Below, one piece after another: positions 1-9,288 of a DNA stretch of 64,000 nt. Position 1 is the first letter of the stretch. Every line of letters starts with the position of its first letter. A program made the translations under genes and the position numbers. Origin of the DNA: Sphingomonas folli (GTDB lineage: Bacteria > Pseudomonadota > Alphaproteobacteria > Sphingomonadales > Sphingomonadaceae); assembly GCF_019429525.1 (NCBI RefSeq), contig NZ_JAHXZL010000004.1:124001-188000 (forward strand). The letters run 5' to 3'. The notes beneath the pieces were generated by a model. The model worked only from the letters and a program-made list of their open reading frames with translations, was not told where the DNA came from and did not search any database.

Positions 1-191
1 GTGAGATGATCGTCGTGGTTGACGTCGAGCCGGCGGAAGCGACGCTCGACCACGCCGCCATAGTCGAGCCGCGACATCACGAACGGCGGCACGTAATTGG
101 CCAGCACCGCCGGGTCGGCCGCCTCCTCCGCATTCTCCTTCGAGCAGGCGGCGAGCAGCACGGCCCCCGCCACCATCATCTGCCACCGCAT
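1..191 (-). CDS. EF-hand-like lipoprotein, N-terminal part (3' end outside window)
   Basis: The reverse strand from the ATG at 191 reads an N-terminus starting MRWQMMVAGAVLLAACSKEN, open to the window edge (63 codons). LLAAC is a lipobox, so the protein should be processed by signal peptidase II at Cys16 and anchored in a membrane. Further on, FRRLDVNHDDHL resembles the start of an EF-hand calcium loop (D-x-N-x-D spacing), which is typical of small sphingomonad EF-hand proteins. It lies 37 bp upstream of the HNH gene on the same strand, so the two may be cotranscribed. The function is unknown, and the calcium-binding call rests on one incomplete loop. Confidence 0.6.
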   Translation of the reverse strand, partial: MRWQMMVAGAVLLAACSKENAEEAADPAVLANYVPPFVMSRLDYGGVVERRFRRLDVNHDDHL

Positions 192-228
192 GCGCCCCGA
201 AACTCCCGTGTGTGTCACCCGCGACGCG

Positions 229-798
229 TCACGCCTCGAGCTCGACGTCCCAGTAGAGCCAGTCGTGCCAGCTTTCATGCAGATAATTCGGCGGGAAGCG
301 GCGGCCGTGCTCCTGCAGCTGCCAGCTGGTCGGGCGGATCGGCTCGATCGCCAGCGGCATATGCGCCTGGCGCGGCGTCCGACCGCCCTTCTTCAGGTTG
401 CACGGCGCGCAGGCGGTGACGACATTCTCCCACGTCGTCCGCCCGCCCTGCGCGCGCGGCACGACGTGGTCGAAGGTCAGCTCGCGCGCGTTGCTGCCGC
501 AATATTGGCACGCGAACGTGTCGCGCAGGAACAGGTTGAAGCGCGTGAAGGCGGGGAACTGCGACGGCTTCACGAACTGCTTGAGCGCGATCACCGACGG
601 CAGCCGCATCACGTGGTTGGGGCTGCGCACCTCGCGCTCGTAATGCGCGACGATGTCGACGCGATCCAGGAAGACCGCCTTCACCGCCGTCTGCCACGGC
701 CAGATGCTGAGGGGATAATAGGACAGCGGCGTGTAATCGGCGTTCAGCACCAACGTCGGGCAGCTGTCCGGATGCCGGATCAGGTCGGGATGGAACAC
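229..798 (-). CDS. HNH endonuclease family protein
   Basis: A 189-residue protein with a standard HNH fold core: zinc-type pairs Cys97/Cys100 (CQYC) and Cys130/Cys133 (CAPC), the DHVVPRAQGG stretch at 110-119 carrying the Asp-His of the active site, Asn125 in WENVV, and the NLKKGGRTP tail. Proteins of this size with an N-terminal LVLNADYTPLSYYPLS segment are common stand-alone HNH proteins of alphaproteobacteria and are usually single-copy chromosomal genes. They are not tied to a mobile element, and nothing mobile is seen here. DNA cleavage is a family-based expectation; the physiological substrate is not known. The start is set by ATG at 798, the usual N-terminus of this group. Confidence 0.9.
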   Translation of the reverse strand: MFHPDLIRHPDSCPTLVLNADYTPLSYYPLSIWPWQTAVKAVFLDRVDIVAHYEREVRSPNHVMRLPSVIALKQFVKPSQFPAFTRFNLFLRDTFACQYCGSNARELTFDHVVPRAQGGRTTWENVVTACAPCNLKKGGRTPRQAHMPLAIEPIRPTSWQLQEHGRRFPPNYLHESWHDWLYWDVELEA

Positions 799-953
799 GC
801 TTGAACGTCTCCCTTACCTCTTACTCGCGCCGGCGCTGTCGCGCAGTGGCGTGACGACATGATGACAGCGCGACTCGGCGGCTTCAAGACTGGTCGCCGC
901 GGCGCGGCTGTGGCACGCCTCGCGGCTTCGTCTCTCACCATCGGGTCCCGTCC

Positions 954-2753
954 ATGCCGACTCCTACCGCGCGCCTCCGCGCGCTCCGCGACCAGCTCGC
1001 GCGCGACCAGCTCGACGGGTTCGTCGTGCCGCTGACCGACGAGCATATGAGCGAATATGTCGGCGACTATGCGCAGCGGCTGGCGTGGCTGACCGGCTTC
1101 GAGGGCTCGGCCGGCAGCGCGGTGGTGCTGGCGGACGCCGCCGCGATCTTCACCGACGGCCGCTACACGATCCAGGTGCGCGAGCAGGTGTCGGAGGCGG
1201 ACTGGTCGTTCGTCAGCGTGCCCGAGAGCAACGTCGCCGCCTGGCTGGGCGAGCACGCGCGCGCGGGGACGCGGGTCGGCTATGATCCCTGGCTGCACGC
1301 GCGCGGCTGGGTCGAGGAGGCGCGCGCCGCTCTCGCCGGCGTCGGCGCCGAGCTGGTCGCGGTCGAGCGCAACCCGATCGACGCGATCTGGGTCGACCGC
1401 CCCGCCCCCTCCCCCGCGCCGCTCGCGGTCCAGCCCGAGCGGCTCGCCGGGCGCGGCGCGGCGGCCAAGCGCGCCGACGTCGCCGACTGGCTCGCCGACG
1501 CGGGCGCGGACGCGACCGTGATCACCGCGCTCGACTCGATCGCCTGGCTGCTCAACCTGCGCGGCAGCGACGTCGCGCGCACGCCCGTGGCGCTCGCTTA
1601 TGCGGTCGCGCACGCCGACGGCACCGCCGACCTCTATGTCGCGCCCGAGAAGATGACGGCCGAGGTCGCGGAGCATCTCGGCAACGCGGTCCGAGTCCAT
1701 GACCGCGATGGCTTCGCCGCGTCGCTCGACTCGCTCGCCGGCAAGCGCGTGGCGATCGACCCCACGCTCGCGGTCGCGGCGGTCGCGGACCGCGTCGAGC
1801 GCGCCGGCGGCACCGTGCTGGCGCTGCGCGACCCGACCGTGCTGCCGCGCGCCACCAAGAACCCGACCGAGATCGACGGCCATCGCGCCGCCTCGCTGCG
1901 CGACGGCGCCGCGCTGACCCGCTTCCTGCGCTGGATCGCCGACGCGGCGCCGCGCGGGGGCGTCACCGAGCTCTCCGCGGCCGAGCGGCTGCTCGCCTTC
2001 CGCACCGAGGGGGGACTGCTACGCGACCAGTCGTTCGACGCGATCTCGGCGACCGGGCCGCACGGCGCGATCCCGCACTATCGGGTCACCCCCGAGTCGA
2101 GCCTGCCGATCGAGCTCGGGCAGCTCTACCTGATCGACTCGGGCGGCCAGTATGAGGACGGCACCACCGACGTGACCCGCGTCGTACCGGTCGGCGCGCC
2201 GAGCGACGAGATGCGCGACCGCTTCACGCGCGTCCTCAAGGGGCATATCGCGCTCGCTACCGCGACCTTCCCGCGCGGCACCAACGGCGGCCAGCTCGAC
2301 TCGCTCGCGCGCCGGCCGCTGTGGGACGCCGGGCTCGACTATGCGCACGGCACCGGCCACGGCGTCGGCAGCTATCTCTCGGTGCACGAGGGGCCGGCGC
2401 GTATCGCCAAGCCGAGCTACCCGGGCGGCGGCCCGGCCGAGCCGCTGCTGCCCGGCATGATCCTCTCGAACGAGCCCGGCTATTACAAGGCAGGCGCCTA
2501 CGGCATCCGCATCGAGAACCTGCTGCTGGTGGTGGAACGCGAGCTGCCCGGCGGCGACGCGCCGATGCTCGGCTTCGAGACGCTGACGCTGGCACCGATC
2601 GAGCGCGACCTGATCGCGCCCGGACTCCTCACCGACGACGAGCTGACGTGGCTCAACGCCTATCATCACCGCGTGGCGGCGACGCTCGCGCCGGTGCTGG
2701 GGGGAGAGGACGCGTCATGGCTCGAGGCGAAGTGCACGCGCATCGCGCGCTGA
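954..2753 (+). CDS. Aminopeptidase P family protein (M24B metallopeptidase)
   Basis: A 599-residue cytosolic Xaa-Pro aminopeptidase-like enzyme that removes an N-terminal residue next to proline. Two N-terminal creatinase-like domains (about 1-300) precede the pita-bread catalytic domain. The metal ligands are visible: Asp in LIDSGGQYEDGTTDVTR (near 395-405), His in HGTGHGVGSY (near 465), Glu in LSNEPGYY (near 504) and Glu in IRIENLLLV (near 520). The length matches the long, three-domain M24B form found in eukaryotes and many alphaproteobacteria rather than the 440-residue PepP. No signal peptide is apparent. It is a single gene flanked by short intergenic stretches. Confidence 0.93.
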   Translation: MPTPTARLRALRDQLARDQLDGFVVPLTDEHMSEYVGDYAQRLAWLTGFEGSAGSAVVLADAAAIFTDGRYTIQVREQVSEADWSFVSVPESNVAAWLGEHARAGTRVGYDPWLHARGWVEEARAALAGVGAELVAVERNPIDAIWVDRPAPSPAPLAVQPERLAGRGAAAKRADVADWLADAGADATVITALDSIAWLLNLRGSDVARTPVALAYAVAHADGTADLYVAPEKMTAEVAEHLGNAVRVHDRDGFAASLDSLAGKRVAIDPTLAVAAVADRVERAGGTVLALRDPTVLPRATKNPTEIDGHRAASLRDGAALTRFLRWIADAAPRGGVTELSAAERLLAFRTEGGLLRDQSFDAISATGPHGAIPHYRVTPESSLPIELGQLYLIDSGGQYEDGTTDVTRVVPVGAPSDEMRDRFTRVLKGHIALATATFPRGTNGGQLDSLARRPLWDAGLDYAHGTGHGVGSYLSVHEGPARIAKPSYPGGGPAEPLLPGMILSNEPGYYKAGAYGIRIENLLLVVERELPGGDAPMLGFETLTLAPIERDLIAPGLLTDDELTWLNAYHHRVAATLAPVLGGEDASWLEAKCTRIAR

Positions 2754-2820
2754 TTGTGGCGCGTGGCCAGGCGATGCCGTGCCGCGTCGGTGAGGATCTG
2801 CGCGAGGCCGTCGCTCGCCG

Positions 2821-2982
2821 TCACGCCGGCTCGTCACGCGGCGGTGGGCTGGCCGCCGCGGGTGTGTCCCCCTCATCCGCGCGCTCCGCCGCCTGGGTGG
2901 CGCGCGCCTGCGCCTTGCGCCGCCGCAGGTTGGCACGCAGCTGCTCGGCCAGGCGGGCCGCCCGCTCGTCGCGATCGCTCAT
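2821..2982 (-). CDS. Small basic/acidic conserved protein
   Basis: A 53-residue protein starting MSDRDERAARLAEQLRANL, with a basic helix (RRRKAQAR) and a Pro/Ala-rich acidic tail. I chose the ATG at 2982 because the sequence upstream of it is arginine-rich and unlike a natural N-terminus. Short proteins of this pattern are, to my recollection, recurrent in sphingomonads, but I know of no function. The charged, probably helical composition would suit nucleic-acid or membrane-surface contact; that is only a guess. It runs towards the end of the aminopeptidase gene and away from the tRNA. Confidence 0.6.
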   Translation of the reverse strand: MSDRDERAARLAEQLRANLRRRKAQARATQAAERADEGDTPAAASPPPRDEPA

Positions 2983-3011
2983 GAAAAGCGCGCTAGAGCG
3001 CGCGCGGCACC

Positions 3012-3040
3012 TTGACAATCACCGGCGCCTCGTCTCTTAG
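3012..3040 (+). promoter_or_regulatory. Possible sigma70 promoter of tRNA-Thr
   Basis: A perfect -35 hexamer TTGACA (3012-3017) is followed after 17 bp by a weak -10-like TCTTAG. Start of transcription would be near 3047, about 22 nt before the tRNA. A consensus -35 is uncommon in this GC-rich window, which supports the call. The -10 is poor, so the exact spacing is uncertain. Confidence 0.4.
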
Positions 3041-3068
3041 GCGCCCTCCGCCCGACGAGGTCGGAAGT

Positions 3069-3121
<53 letters not shown>

Positions 3122-3143
<22 letters not shown>

Positions 3144-4081
3144 TTCTCCCCGATCCCCCGGCCGTGCGCGGCTGATCCCGTCAGCCGCTCGGCGAGAAAG
3201 TCGACGAACACGCGCACCCGCGCCGGCAGATGCGCGCCGCCGACGAAGACGGCGTGGATCAACTCGACGTCGCCGGGATTATAGTCCTCCAGCAGCGGCA
3301 CCAGCCGCCCCTCGGCGATCTCGCCCGCGACGCTGAAACGCCCGACGCGAGTCACCCCGACCCCGGCCGCCGCCAGCTGGCCCAGCGTCTCGCCGTTGTT
3401 GGCGACGATGCCGCCCTCCACGCACAGGTTGAAATCGTGGCCGTCGCGGCGGAACGGCCAGGTCGGCTCGGCGCGGCGGAAGCTGAAGTTGAGGCAATTG
3501 TGCGCGTGCAGGTCCTCCGGCACCCGCGGCGTGCCGTGCCGCGAGAGATAGGCGGCCGAGGCGACGATGACGCGCCCGCTCTGGCCGAGCTTGCGCGCGG
3601 TCAGCGCGCTGTCGACCAACGGGCCGAAGCGGATCGCGACGTCCGCCTGCCCCGCGGCGACATCGACCAGCGTGTCGGTCAGCGCGATGTCGACCAGGAT
3701 GTGCGGGTAGGCGTGCGCGAAGTCGCCGAGCAGCGGGACGACGTACAGCCGCCCGTGCGCCAGGGCGGCGGAGACGCGCAGCCGCCCGCGCGGGCTGCCC
3801 TGGTCGGCGATCTGCTGCTCGGCGTCGTCGAGGTCGGCGAGGATGCGCCGCGCCGCGAGCAGATAGGCCTGCCCCTCCGCGGTGAGCGTCAGTGCGCGCG
3901 TCGAGCGCAGCAGCAGCCGCACGCCGAGCCGCGCCTCGATCCGGTCGATCGCCCGCGCCACCGCCGACGGCGTCAGATCCAGCACCCGCGCCGCGGCGGA
4001 GAAACTGCCCGCCTCCACCACGGCGGCGAACAAAGCGAGCGCGCGCGCCCGGTCGCTGCCACCCGTCAGCTTTGCGTCCAT
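3122..4081 (-). CDS. LysR family transcriptional regulator
   Basis: About 319 residues from ATG 4081 (MDAKLTGGSDRARAL). The N-terminal winged HTH (about residues 10-70) has the family pattern FAAVVEAGSFSAAARVL...TPSAVARAIDRIEARLG, followed by a type 2 periplasmic-binding-like effector domain. Readings starting further upstream are possible, but 4081 gives the usual short lead into the HTH. It is divergent from the aldo/keto reductase gene across 86-89 bp, the classical LysR layout, so it probably controls the reductase and the MFS gene. Oddity: its last six residues (GAAGED) and stop are encoded by the antisense of the tRNA-Thr 3' end including CCA. The effector is unknown. Confidence 0.92.
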
Positions 4082-4102
4082 CGCACAGATCCTTCGCATC
4101 CT

Positions 4103-4123
4103 GCGGCGGTTCTCCTCCGCCGC
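4103..4123. promoter_or_regulatory. Inverted repeat between LysR gene and its divergent target
   Basis: GCGGCGG (4103-4109), a 7-nt spacer and CCGCCGC (4117-4123) form a perfect 7-bp inverted repeat. It is flanked by inverted copies of a CATCC core (CATCCT before, CATCCTTCG after). It sits in the divergent LysR/aldo-keto reductase intergenic region, where LysR operators normally lie. The sequence is GC-rich and need not be an operator. Confidence 0.35.
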
Positions 4124-4170
4124 ATCCTTCGCCACCTAGCCACCTCGGATCGGATAGCAAAAGGTGGATG

Positions 4171-5205
4171 ATGGACTATCGGCAATTGGGCGCGTCGGGG
4201 CTGCGGGTCCCCGCGCTGTCGTTCGGCACGGGCACGTTCGGCGGCAAGGGGCCGCTGTTCGGCGCCTGGGGGCAGAGCGACGCGGCGGACGCGCGCCGCC
4301 TGCTCGACATCTGCCTCGACGCGGGCGTCACGCTGTTCGACACCGCCGACGTCTATTCGGAGGGCGCCTCCGAGGAGGTGCTCGGCGCCGCCATCAAGGG
4401 CCGCCGCGACGCGGTGCTGCTGTCGACCAAGACCGGCCTGCCGCTGGGCGACGGCCCGCAGGACTGGGGCGCGTCGCGGTCGCGGCTGATCACCGCCGTG
4501 GAGGCGTCGCTACGCCGGCTGGGCACCGATCGCATCGACCTGCTCCAGCTCCACGCCCATGACTCGCACACCCCGACCGAGGAGGTGATGCAGACGCTCG
4601 ACCGGCTGATCGCGGCCGGCAAGGTTCGCTATGCCGGCGTCTCCAACTATCCCGGCTGGCAGCTGATGAAGGCGCAGGCGCTCGCCGACCGCCACGGCTG
4701 GCCGCGCCTCGTCGCGCACCAGGTCTATTACTCGCTGATCGGCCGCGCCTATGAGTGGGAGCTGATGCCGCTCGCGCAGGATCAGGGCGTCGGCGCGCTG
4801 GTGTGGAGCCCGCTCGGCTGGGGCCGTCTGACCGGAAGGATCGGCCGCGACCGCCCGGTCCCCGCGGGCAGCCGCCTGCACGACACGGCGCGATACGCGC
4901 CGCCGGTGGAGGACGACCACCTCTATCGCGTCGTCGACGCACTCGAGGGGGTCGCGGCCGAGACGGGCCGCACCGTGCCGCAGGTCGCGATCAACTGGCT
5001 GTTGCGGCGGCCGACCGTCGCCTCGGTGATCGTCGGCGCCCGCGACGAGGCGCAGCTGCGCGACAATCTCGGCGCGGTCGGCTGGGCGCTCAGCCCCGAG
5101 CAGATCGCGACGCTCGACTCGGCCAGCGAGCAGCTCCCGCCCTATCCCCACACGCCCTACCGCCAGCAGGAGGGCTTCGCCCGCCTCGCGCCGCGGCTCG
5201 TCTGA
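4171..5205 (+). CDS. Aldo/keto reductase
   Basis: A 344-residue NAD(P)H-dependent oxidoreductase with a TIM barrel. The AKR catalytic tetrad is visible: Asp and Tyr in LFDTADVYSEG (near 57 and 62), Lys in LSTKTGL (near 87), His in LLQLHAHDS (near 128). The cofactor-binding tail SVIVGARDEAQLRDNL is present. It resembles the YajO/IolS-like AKR group that reduces small aldehydes or sugar ketones. An AAGGTGG Shine-Dalgarno at 4161-4167 favours ATG 4171 over the adjacent ATG 4168. The MFS gene begins 13 bp downstream, so both are probably one transcript under the divergent LysR protein. The substrate is unknown. Confidence 0.93.
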   Translation: MDYRQLGASGLRVPALSFGTGTFGGKGPLFGAWGQSDAADARRLLDICLDAGVTLFDTADVYSEGASEEVLGAAIKGRRDAVLLSTKTGLPLGDGPQDWGASRSRLITAVEASLRRLGTDRIDLLQLHAHDSHTPTEEVMQTLDRLIAAGKVRYAGVSNYPGWQLMKAQALADRHGWPRLVAHQVYYSLIGRAYEWELMPLAQDQGVGALVWSPLGWGRLTGRIGRDRPVPAGSRLHDTARYAPPVEDDHLYRVVDALEGVAAETGRTVPQVAINWLLRRPTVASVIVGARDEAQLRDNLGAVGWALSPEQIATLDSASEQLPPYPHTPYRQQEGFARLAPRLV

Positions 5206-5218
5206 GCGGAGGCCCGCC

Positions 5219-6382
5219 ATGAAGCTCAACCCCGGCCTGTTGGCCCTCGCGATCGGCGCCTTCGGCATCGGCGTCACCGAGTTCGCGCCGATGGGCATGC
5301 TGCCGGTGATCGCCGCCGACCTGCACGTCTCGATCCCCTCGGCGGGGCTGCTGGTCAGCGCCTATGCGCTCGGCGTGCTGCTCGGCGCGCCGCTGATGAC
5401 GCTCACCACCGCCCGGTTCGACAGGCGCACCCTGCTGATCGCGCTGATGGCGATCTTCACGCTCGGCAACGCGATGTCCGCGCTCGCCGATGGCTACGCG
5501 CTGCTGATGGCGGCGCGCGTGGTCACCGCGTTCAACCACGGCGCCTTCTTCGGCGTCGGCGCGGTGGTCGCGGCGGGGCTGGTGCCGCCGGAGCGGCGCG
5601 CCGGGGCGGTCGCGGCGATGTTCACCGGACTGACCGTCGCGACGATCGGCGGCGTGCCGCTCGCCACCTGGGCGGGCGAGACGATCGGCTGGCGCCCCGC
5701 CTTCGCCGGCATCGCCGCGATCGGCGCGGTCGCGATGGTGGCGCTGCGCCTCGCCTTGCCGCCGCTGCCCGCGCCGGCGGGGGCGGACCTCGCCGCCGAG
5801 CTGCGCGTGCTCAGCCGCCCGCGCGTGCTGCTCGCGCTGGCACTGACCACCCTCGGCTTCGGCGGCGTGTTCACCGTCTTCACCTATATCGTGCCGATCC
5901 TGCGCGACGTCTCCCACGCCTCGACCGCGATGGTCACCGTGTCGCTGATGCTGTTCGGCGTCGGCGCGACGATCGGCAACACCGTCGGCGGCCGTCTCGC
6001 GGACCGGTCGGTGACGCGCGCGCTCGCCACCATGCTCGGCCTGCTGACGCTGGTGATGCTCGCCTTCGCCTGGCTGATGCAGTGGCCGCTCGGCGCCGCC
6101 GCGGCGATCCTGATCTGGGGCGTTGCCAGTTTCGCGACCGTGCCGCCGCTGCAGATGCAGGTGATGGCGGCGGCGGCCGAGGCGCCCAACCTCGCCTCGG
6201 CGATGAACATCGGCGCGTTCAACCTCGGCAATGCGATCGGCGCGGCGCTCGGCGGCGGGGTGATCGCCGCCGGGTTCAACCTGCCCATGGTGGCGCTCGC
6301 CGGTGCGGCGATGGCGGCGGCGGCGCTCGCGCTGCTGCTGGTCGCGACGCGTCAGCGACGTGGTGTCGCCTGCGCGGCGTGA
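5219..6382 (+). CDS. MFS transporter, DHA1/AraJ-like exporter
   Basis: A 387-residue inner-membrane protein with about 12 hydrophobic helices. The family signature of the AraJ/YdhP-like drug:H+ antiporter group is clear: an N-terminal LAIGAFGIGVTEFAPMGMLP segment, the motif-A-like loop TTARFDRRTLLIAL after TM2-3, and NHGAFFGVGAVVAAGLVPP. It follows the aldo/keto reductase by 13 bp, which suggests that one encodes detoxification of a compound and the other its efflux, both controlled by the LysR protein. The transported compound cannot be read from sequence. Confidence 0.92.
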   Translation: MKLNPGLLALAIGAFGIGVTEFAPMGMLPVIAADLHVSIPSAGLLVSAYALGVLLGAPLMTLTTARFDRRTLLIALMAIFTLGNAMSALADGYALLMAARVVTAFNHGAFFGVGAVVAAGLVPPERRAGAVAAMFTGLTVATIGGVPLATWAGETIGWRPAFAGIAAIGAVAMVALRLALPPLPAPAGADLAAELRVLSRPRVLLALALTTLGFGGVFTVFTYIVPILRDVSHASTAMVTVSLMLFGVGATIGNTVGGRLADRSVTRALATMLGLLTLVMLAFAWLMQWPLGAAAAILIWGVASFATVPPLQMQVMAAAAEAPNLASAMNIGAFNLGNAIGAALGGGVIAAGFNLPMVALAGAAMAAAALALLLVATRQRRGVACAA

Positions 6383-6527
6383 CGCGCGGCGACGCACGCG
6401 GGCTTGCCGGGATCGCGCACGATAGCGATCGAGGCGACCGGCCCCGTCGTGCGCCGCATCTTACCGCCCGCCCGCGCGCGCGCTAGTCTGCCACCGGGCG
6501 CGCGAGGCGCCCGCGGGAGCCAGCACG

Positions 6528-8657
6528 ATGCCGACCGGACCCGATCGCGCACCGCTCGAGTGCGACCTGGTGATGAAGGGCGGGATCACCAGCGGCGTCA
6601 TCTACCCCGGCGCCATCGCGGCGATCGCGGCGACCTATCGGCTGCGCGCGATCGGCGGCACCTCGGCGGGGGCGATCGGCGCGGCCGCCGCCGCGGCGAT
6701 GGAGTTCGGCCGCCGCTCGGGGCGTAACCCGGCGGCGCGCGAGCGGCTGGCGCAGCTCGCGCTCGATCTCGGCGAGGAGCACGGCGGCGCGCCGCTGCTC
6801 CAGCATCTGTTCGAGCCCGACGCGGCGACCGCACCGCTGTTCCGCCTGCTGCGCCGGCTCCAGGCGGCGGCGGGGGAGCGGGGCATGGCGGGCGTCGTCC
6901 GGGTCCTCGCGCTCCCGGCGCTCTGCTGGGCGGCGCTGGCGGTCGGGCTGGTCGCGGCGACGCTGCTGTGGCTGGAGCCGACCCGCGGCGCCGCGCTCGC
7001 GGTCGCGCTGCTGCTGCTGATCCTCGTCGGCGTGCCCGCGCTGACGCTGCTGCTGGCGGGGCTGTCCTGGTGGCCGCTGCTGCGCGGCGGGCTGCGCGCG
7101 GTCGCCGCCAACGGCTATGGCTTCTGCTCGGGTAAGGCGCAGGCGAGCGCGGGTGGCACGGCGCTGCCGTCGCTCACCGGGTGGCTCCACGAGCGGTTCC
7201 AGGAGCTCGCCGGCCTGCCGCCTGAGGAACCGCTCACCTTCGCCGATCTCTGGACGGCGTCGCGTCGGAGCCCGGACAGGAGCCGCGACCAGGCGCTGGA
7301 CGCGGCGCTGCTCGCCGCGCGCGACCCGCGTCGGCCGCCACCCACGGTCGCGACGATCGGCCGCGACATCGAGCTGGTGCTGGTCGCGTCGGACATCAAC
7401 CGCGCCCAGTCGGTGCAGCTGCCCTTCCTGCGCGGCGAGGACCTGCTCTACGTGCGCCGCAGCGACCTGGCGGCCTTGTTCCCCGACGACATCGTGACAT
7501 GGATGGACGCGTGGCAGCGCGACCCGACCGACCCGCGCGACGATCTCGGCGGGGTCGAGCTGCACGGCATCGACCAGGGCGACTTCCTGCGCCTGCCCCG
7601 GCCCGAGTACCTGCCGGTGCTCGTCGGCGTGCGCATGTCGCTGAGCTTCCCCTTCCTGTTCAGCGCGGTGCGGCTCTACGTGCTGCGCGAGCGTGCCGCG
7701 GCGGTGGGCGGCGGGCGCGAGTTGGCGGAGCTGTGGATCACCGACGGCGGGATCACCTCCAACTTCCCGCTCCACCTGTTCGACGCGCCGATCCCGACGC
7801 GGCCGACCTTCTGCCTCAACCTGCTCTACCACGACGACGAGCTGCAGCCCGAGCGCGGGAGCGGCGCCGCGCCCCCGGATCCCGGCCTCGCTCCCGCCGG
7901 TGCGACGCCCGAGCAGATGGTCTATATGCTGCGCACCAATTACGGCCGGCTGGCGAGCTACACCCGCTTCACCGCCGGCGCGCCCGCGGGTCAGTTGCTG
8001 CGCTTCGCCGGGCGGATCGTCACCACCGCGCGGCAATGGAACGACAATCAGCTGATCGACGTGCCGGGCTATCGCGACCGGATCGTCCACGTTCGCATGC
8101 GCGCGCACGAGGGCGGCTTCAACCTCGCGATGAACAGGACGACGATCGCCGACCTGCAGGCGCGTGGCGAGTACGCCGGCCGCATGATCGCTGCCCGCTT
8201 CGTCCCCGACACCCTGCTCGACCCACTCCACCCGGGTACGAGGCTGCGACTCAACTGGGCGAACCACCGCTTCGCGCGCTACCGCGCCTTCCTCGCAGGC
8301 CTGGAAGTGACCGCCGCGCGCTTCGTCGCCGGCTGGGACGACGATCGCGCCCGCGCCGAGCTGCCCGCGGACGAGCCGCTGCATCAATCGCCGAGCATCG
8401 AGCGGATGACGGAGGAAGCGGGTACCGCGGCGGAAGACGCGATGCCGACCAAGCCCGGCTATCCCTTCGCCAACGCGTCCCAGCGCGACCTCGCGCTCGA
8501 CATGGTGGCGGCGATCGACGCGCTCGCCGCACTCGCGCCGGCGCCCGCGCTCGACGGCGTCGACAGCGCCAAGGGCCGCGCCGGCGCGCCCCGTCCCAAA
8601 CAGTCGCTGCGCCTGCGACCCAGCATTGACACCGACCCGCGCGCCGAGCTGCCATGA
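6528..8657 (+). CDS. Patatin-like phospholipase with internal membrane segment
   Basis: A 709-residue protein. The patatin Ser-Asp dyad is visible: nucleophile Ser46 in GGTSAGAIGA and Asp406 in ITDGGITSNFP. The oxyanion-hole loop is VMKGGITSGVIYPGA, a variant typical of the long bacterial KGG(I/V)TSG patatins rather than the GGGxRG of short ones. Residues about 120-190 are very hydrophobic (two to three likely helices) and lie between the two catalytic halves, so the enzyme is probably membrane-embedded. The C-terminal region is polar and uncharacterised. Acyl hydrolysis of membrane lipids is the expected activity. The stop overlaps a possible ATG of the next gene (ATGA). Confidence 0.85.
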   Translation: MPTGPDRAPLECDLVMKGGITSGVIYPGAIAAIAATYRLRAIGGTSAGAIGAAAAAAMEFGRRSGRNPAARERLAQLALDLGEEHGGAPLLQHLFEPDAATAPLFRLLRRLQAAAGERGMAGVVRVLALPALCWAALAVGLVAATLLWLEPTRGAALAVALLLLILVGVPALTLLLAGLSWWPLLRGGLRAVAANGYGFCSGKAQASAGGTALPSLTGWLHERFQELAGLPPEEPLTFADLWTASRRSPDRSRDQALDAALLAARDPRRPPPTVATIGRDIELVLVASDINRAQSVQLPFLRGEDLLYVRRSDLAALFPDDIVTWMDAWQRDPTDPRDDLGGVELHGIDQGDFLRLPRPEYLPVLVGVRMSLSFPFLFSAVRLYVLRERAAAVGGGRELAELWITDGGITSNFPLHLFDAPIPTRPTFCLNLLYHDDELQPERGSGAAPPDPGLAPAGATPEQMVYMLRTNYGRLASYTRFTAGAPAGQLLRFAGRIVTTARQWNDNQLIDVPGYRDRIVHVRMRAHEGGFNLAMNRTTIADLQARGEYAGRMIAARFVPDTLLDPLHPGTRLRLNWANHRFARYRAFLAGLEVTAARFVAGWDDDRARAELPADEPLHQSPSIERMTEEAGTAAEDAMPTKPGYPFANASQRDLALDMVAAIDALAALAPAPALDGVDSAKGRAGAPRPKQSLRLRPSIDTDPRAELP

Positions 8658-8698
8658 TCCCGCGCGACGCGCACGCGGGCTTGTGGCAGAGCGACGCG

Positions 8699-9166
8699 AT
8701 GGCCCAGCGCGTGCACATCCTCGTCGACGCCGACGCCTGCCCGGTGAAGGAGGAGGTGTATCGCGTCGCCTATCGGCTCGGGATACCCGTCACGATCGTC
8801 AGCAACGCGCACCTGCGCGTGCCCGCGCACCCGCTCGTCGAGCGCGTGACGGTGAGCGACATGTTCGACGCCGCCGACGACTGGATCGCCGAGCATGTCG
8901 ACGCCGGCGCGATCGTGATCACCGCGGACATCCTGCTCGCCGACCGCTGCCTCAAGGGCGGTGCGGCCGCGGTGCTCGGCCCCAACGGACGGCCGTTCAC
9001 TACTAGCTCGATCGGCAGCGCGGTGGCGGTGCGCGCGATCATGAGCGACCTGCGCGCGGGCGGCGACCGCGTCGGCGGGCCGCCGCCGTTCGCCAGGGAG
9101 GATCGCTCGCGCTTTCTCTCCGCGCTCGACGAGGCGGTACAGCGCGCGCGCCGACGGGCAGGCTGA
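8699..9166 (+). CDS. YaiI/YqxD (DUF188) family protein
   Basis: About 155 residues from ATG 8699 (MAQRVHILVDADACPVKEE). The hallmark VDADACPVK, the HTVSNAHL-like segment IVSNAHLRVP, DDWIAEH and the TADILLADRCL/GRPFTTSSIGS blocks identify DUF188, a family with a PIN-like nuclease fold whose role is unsettled. An upstream in-frame ATG at 8654 overlaps the patatin stop, but its extra 15 residues are not part of the conserved family. Translation is probably coupled to the patatin gene. No metal site beyond the conserved Asp residues can be asserted. Confidence 0.9.
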   Translation: MAQRVHILVDADACPVKEEVYRVAYRLGIPVTIVSNAHLRVPAHPLVERVTVSDMFDAADDWIAEHVDAGAIVITADILLADRCLKGGAAAVLGPNGRPFTTSSIGSAVAVRAIMSDLRAGGDRVGGPPPFAREDRSRFLSALDEAVQRARRRAG

Positions 9167-9288
9167 CGATCCCGCGACGCGGGCGATTGCGCCGCGGCGC
9201 GGGCTGACGCAGTCTCGCGCCGGCGGCGCCTCCCGGGTCGCCCGGCGCCGCACCTCGGGGCCGATCGTCCAGCGGATGTCCCAGCCTC

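Noticed and set aside
3892..4170. Upstream extension of the aldo/keto reductase reading frame
   Set aside because: It overlaps the LysR gene in antisense and is Arg/Ser/Pro-rich. The AKR fold starts at MDYRQLGASGL with a good ribosome site just before it.
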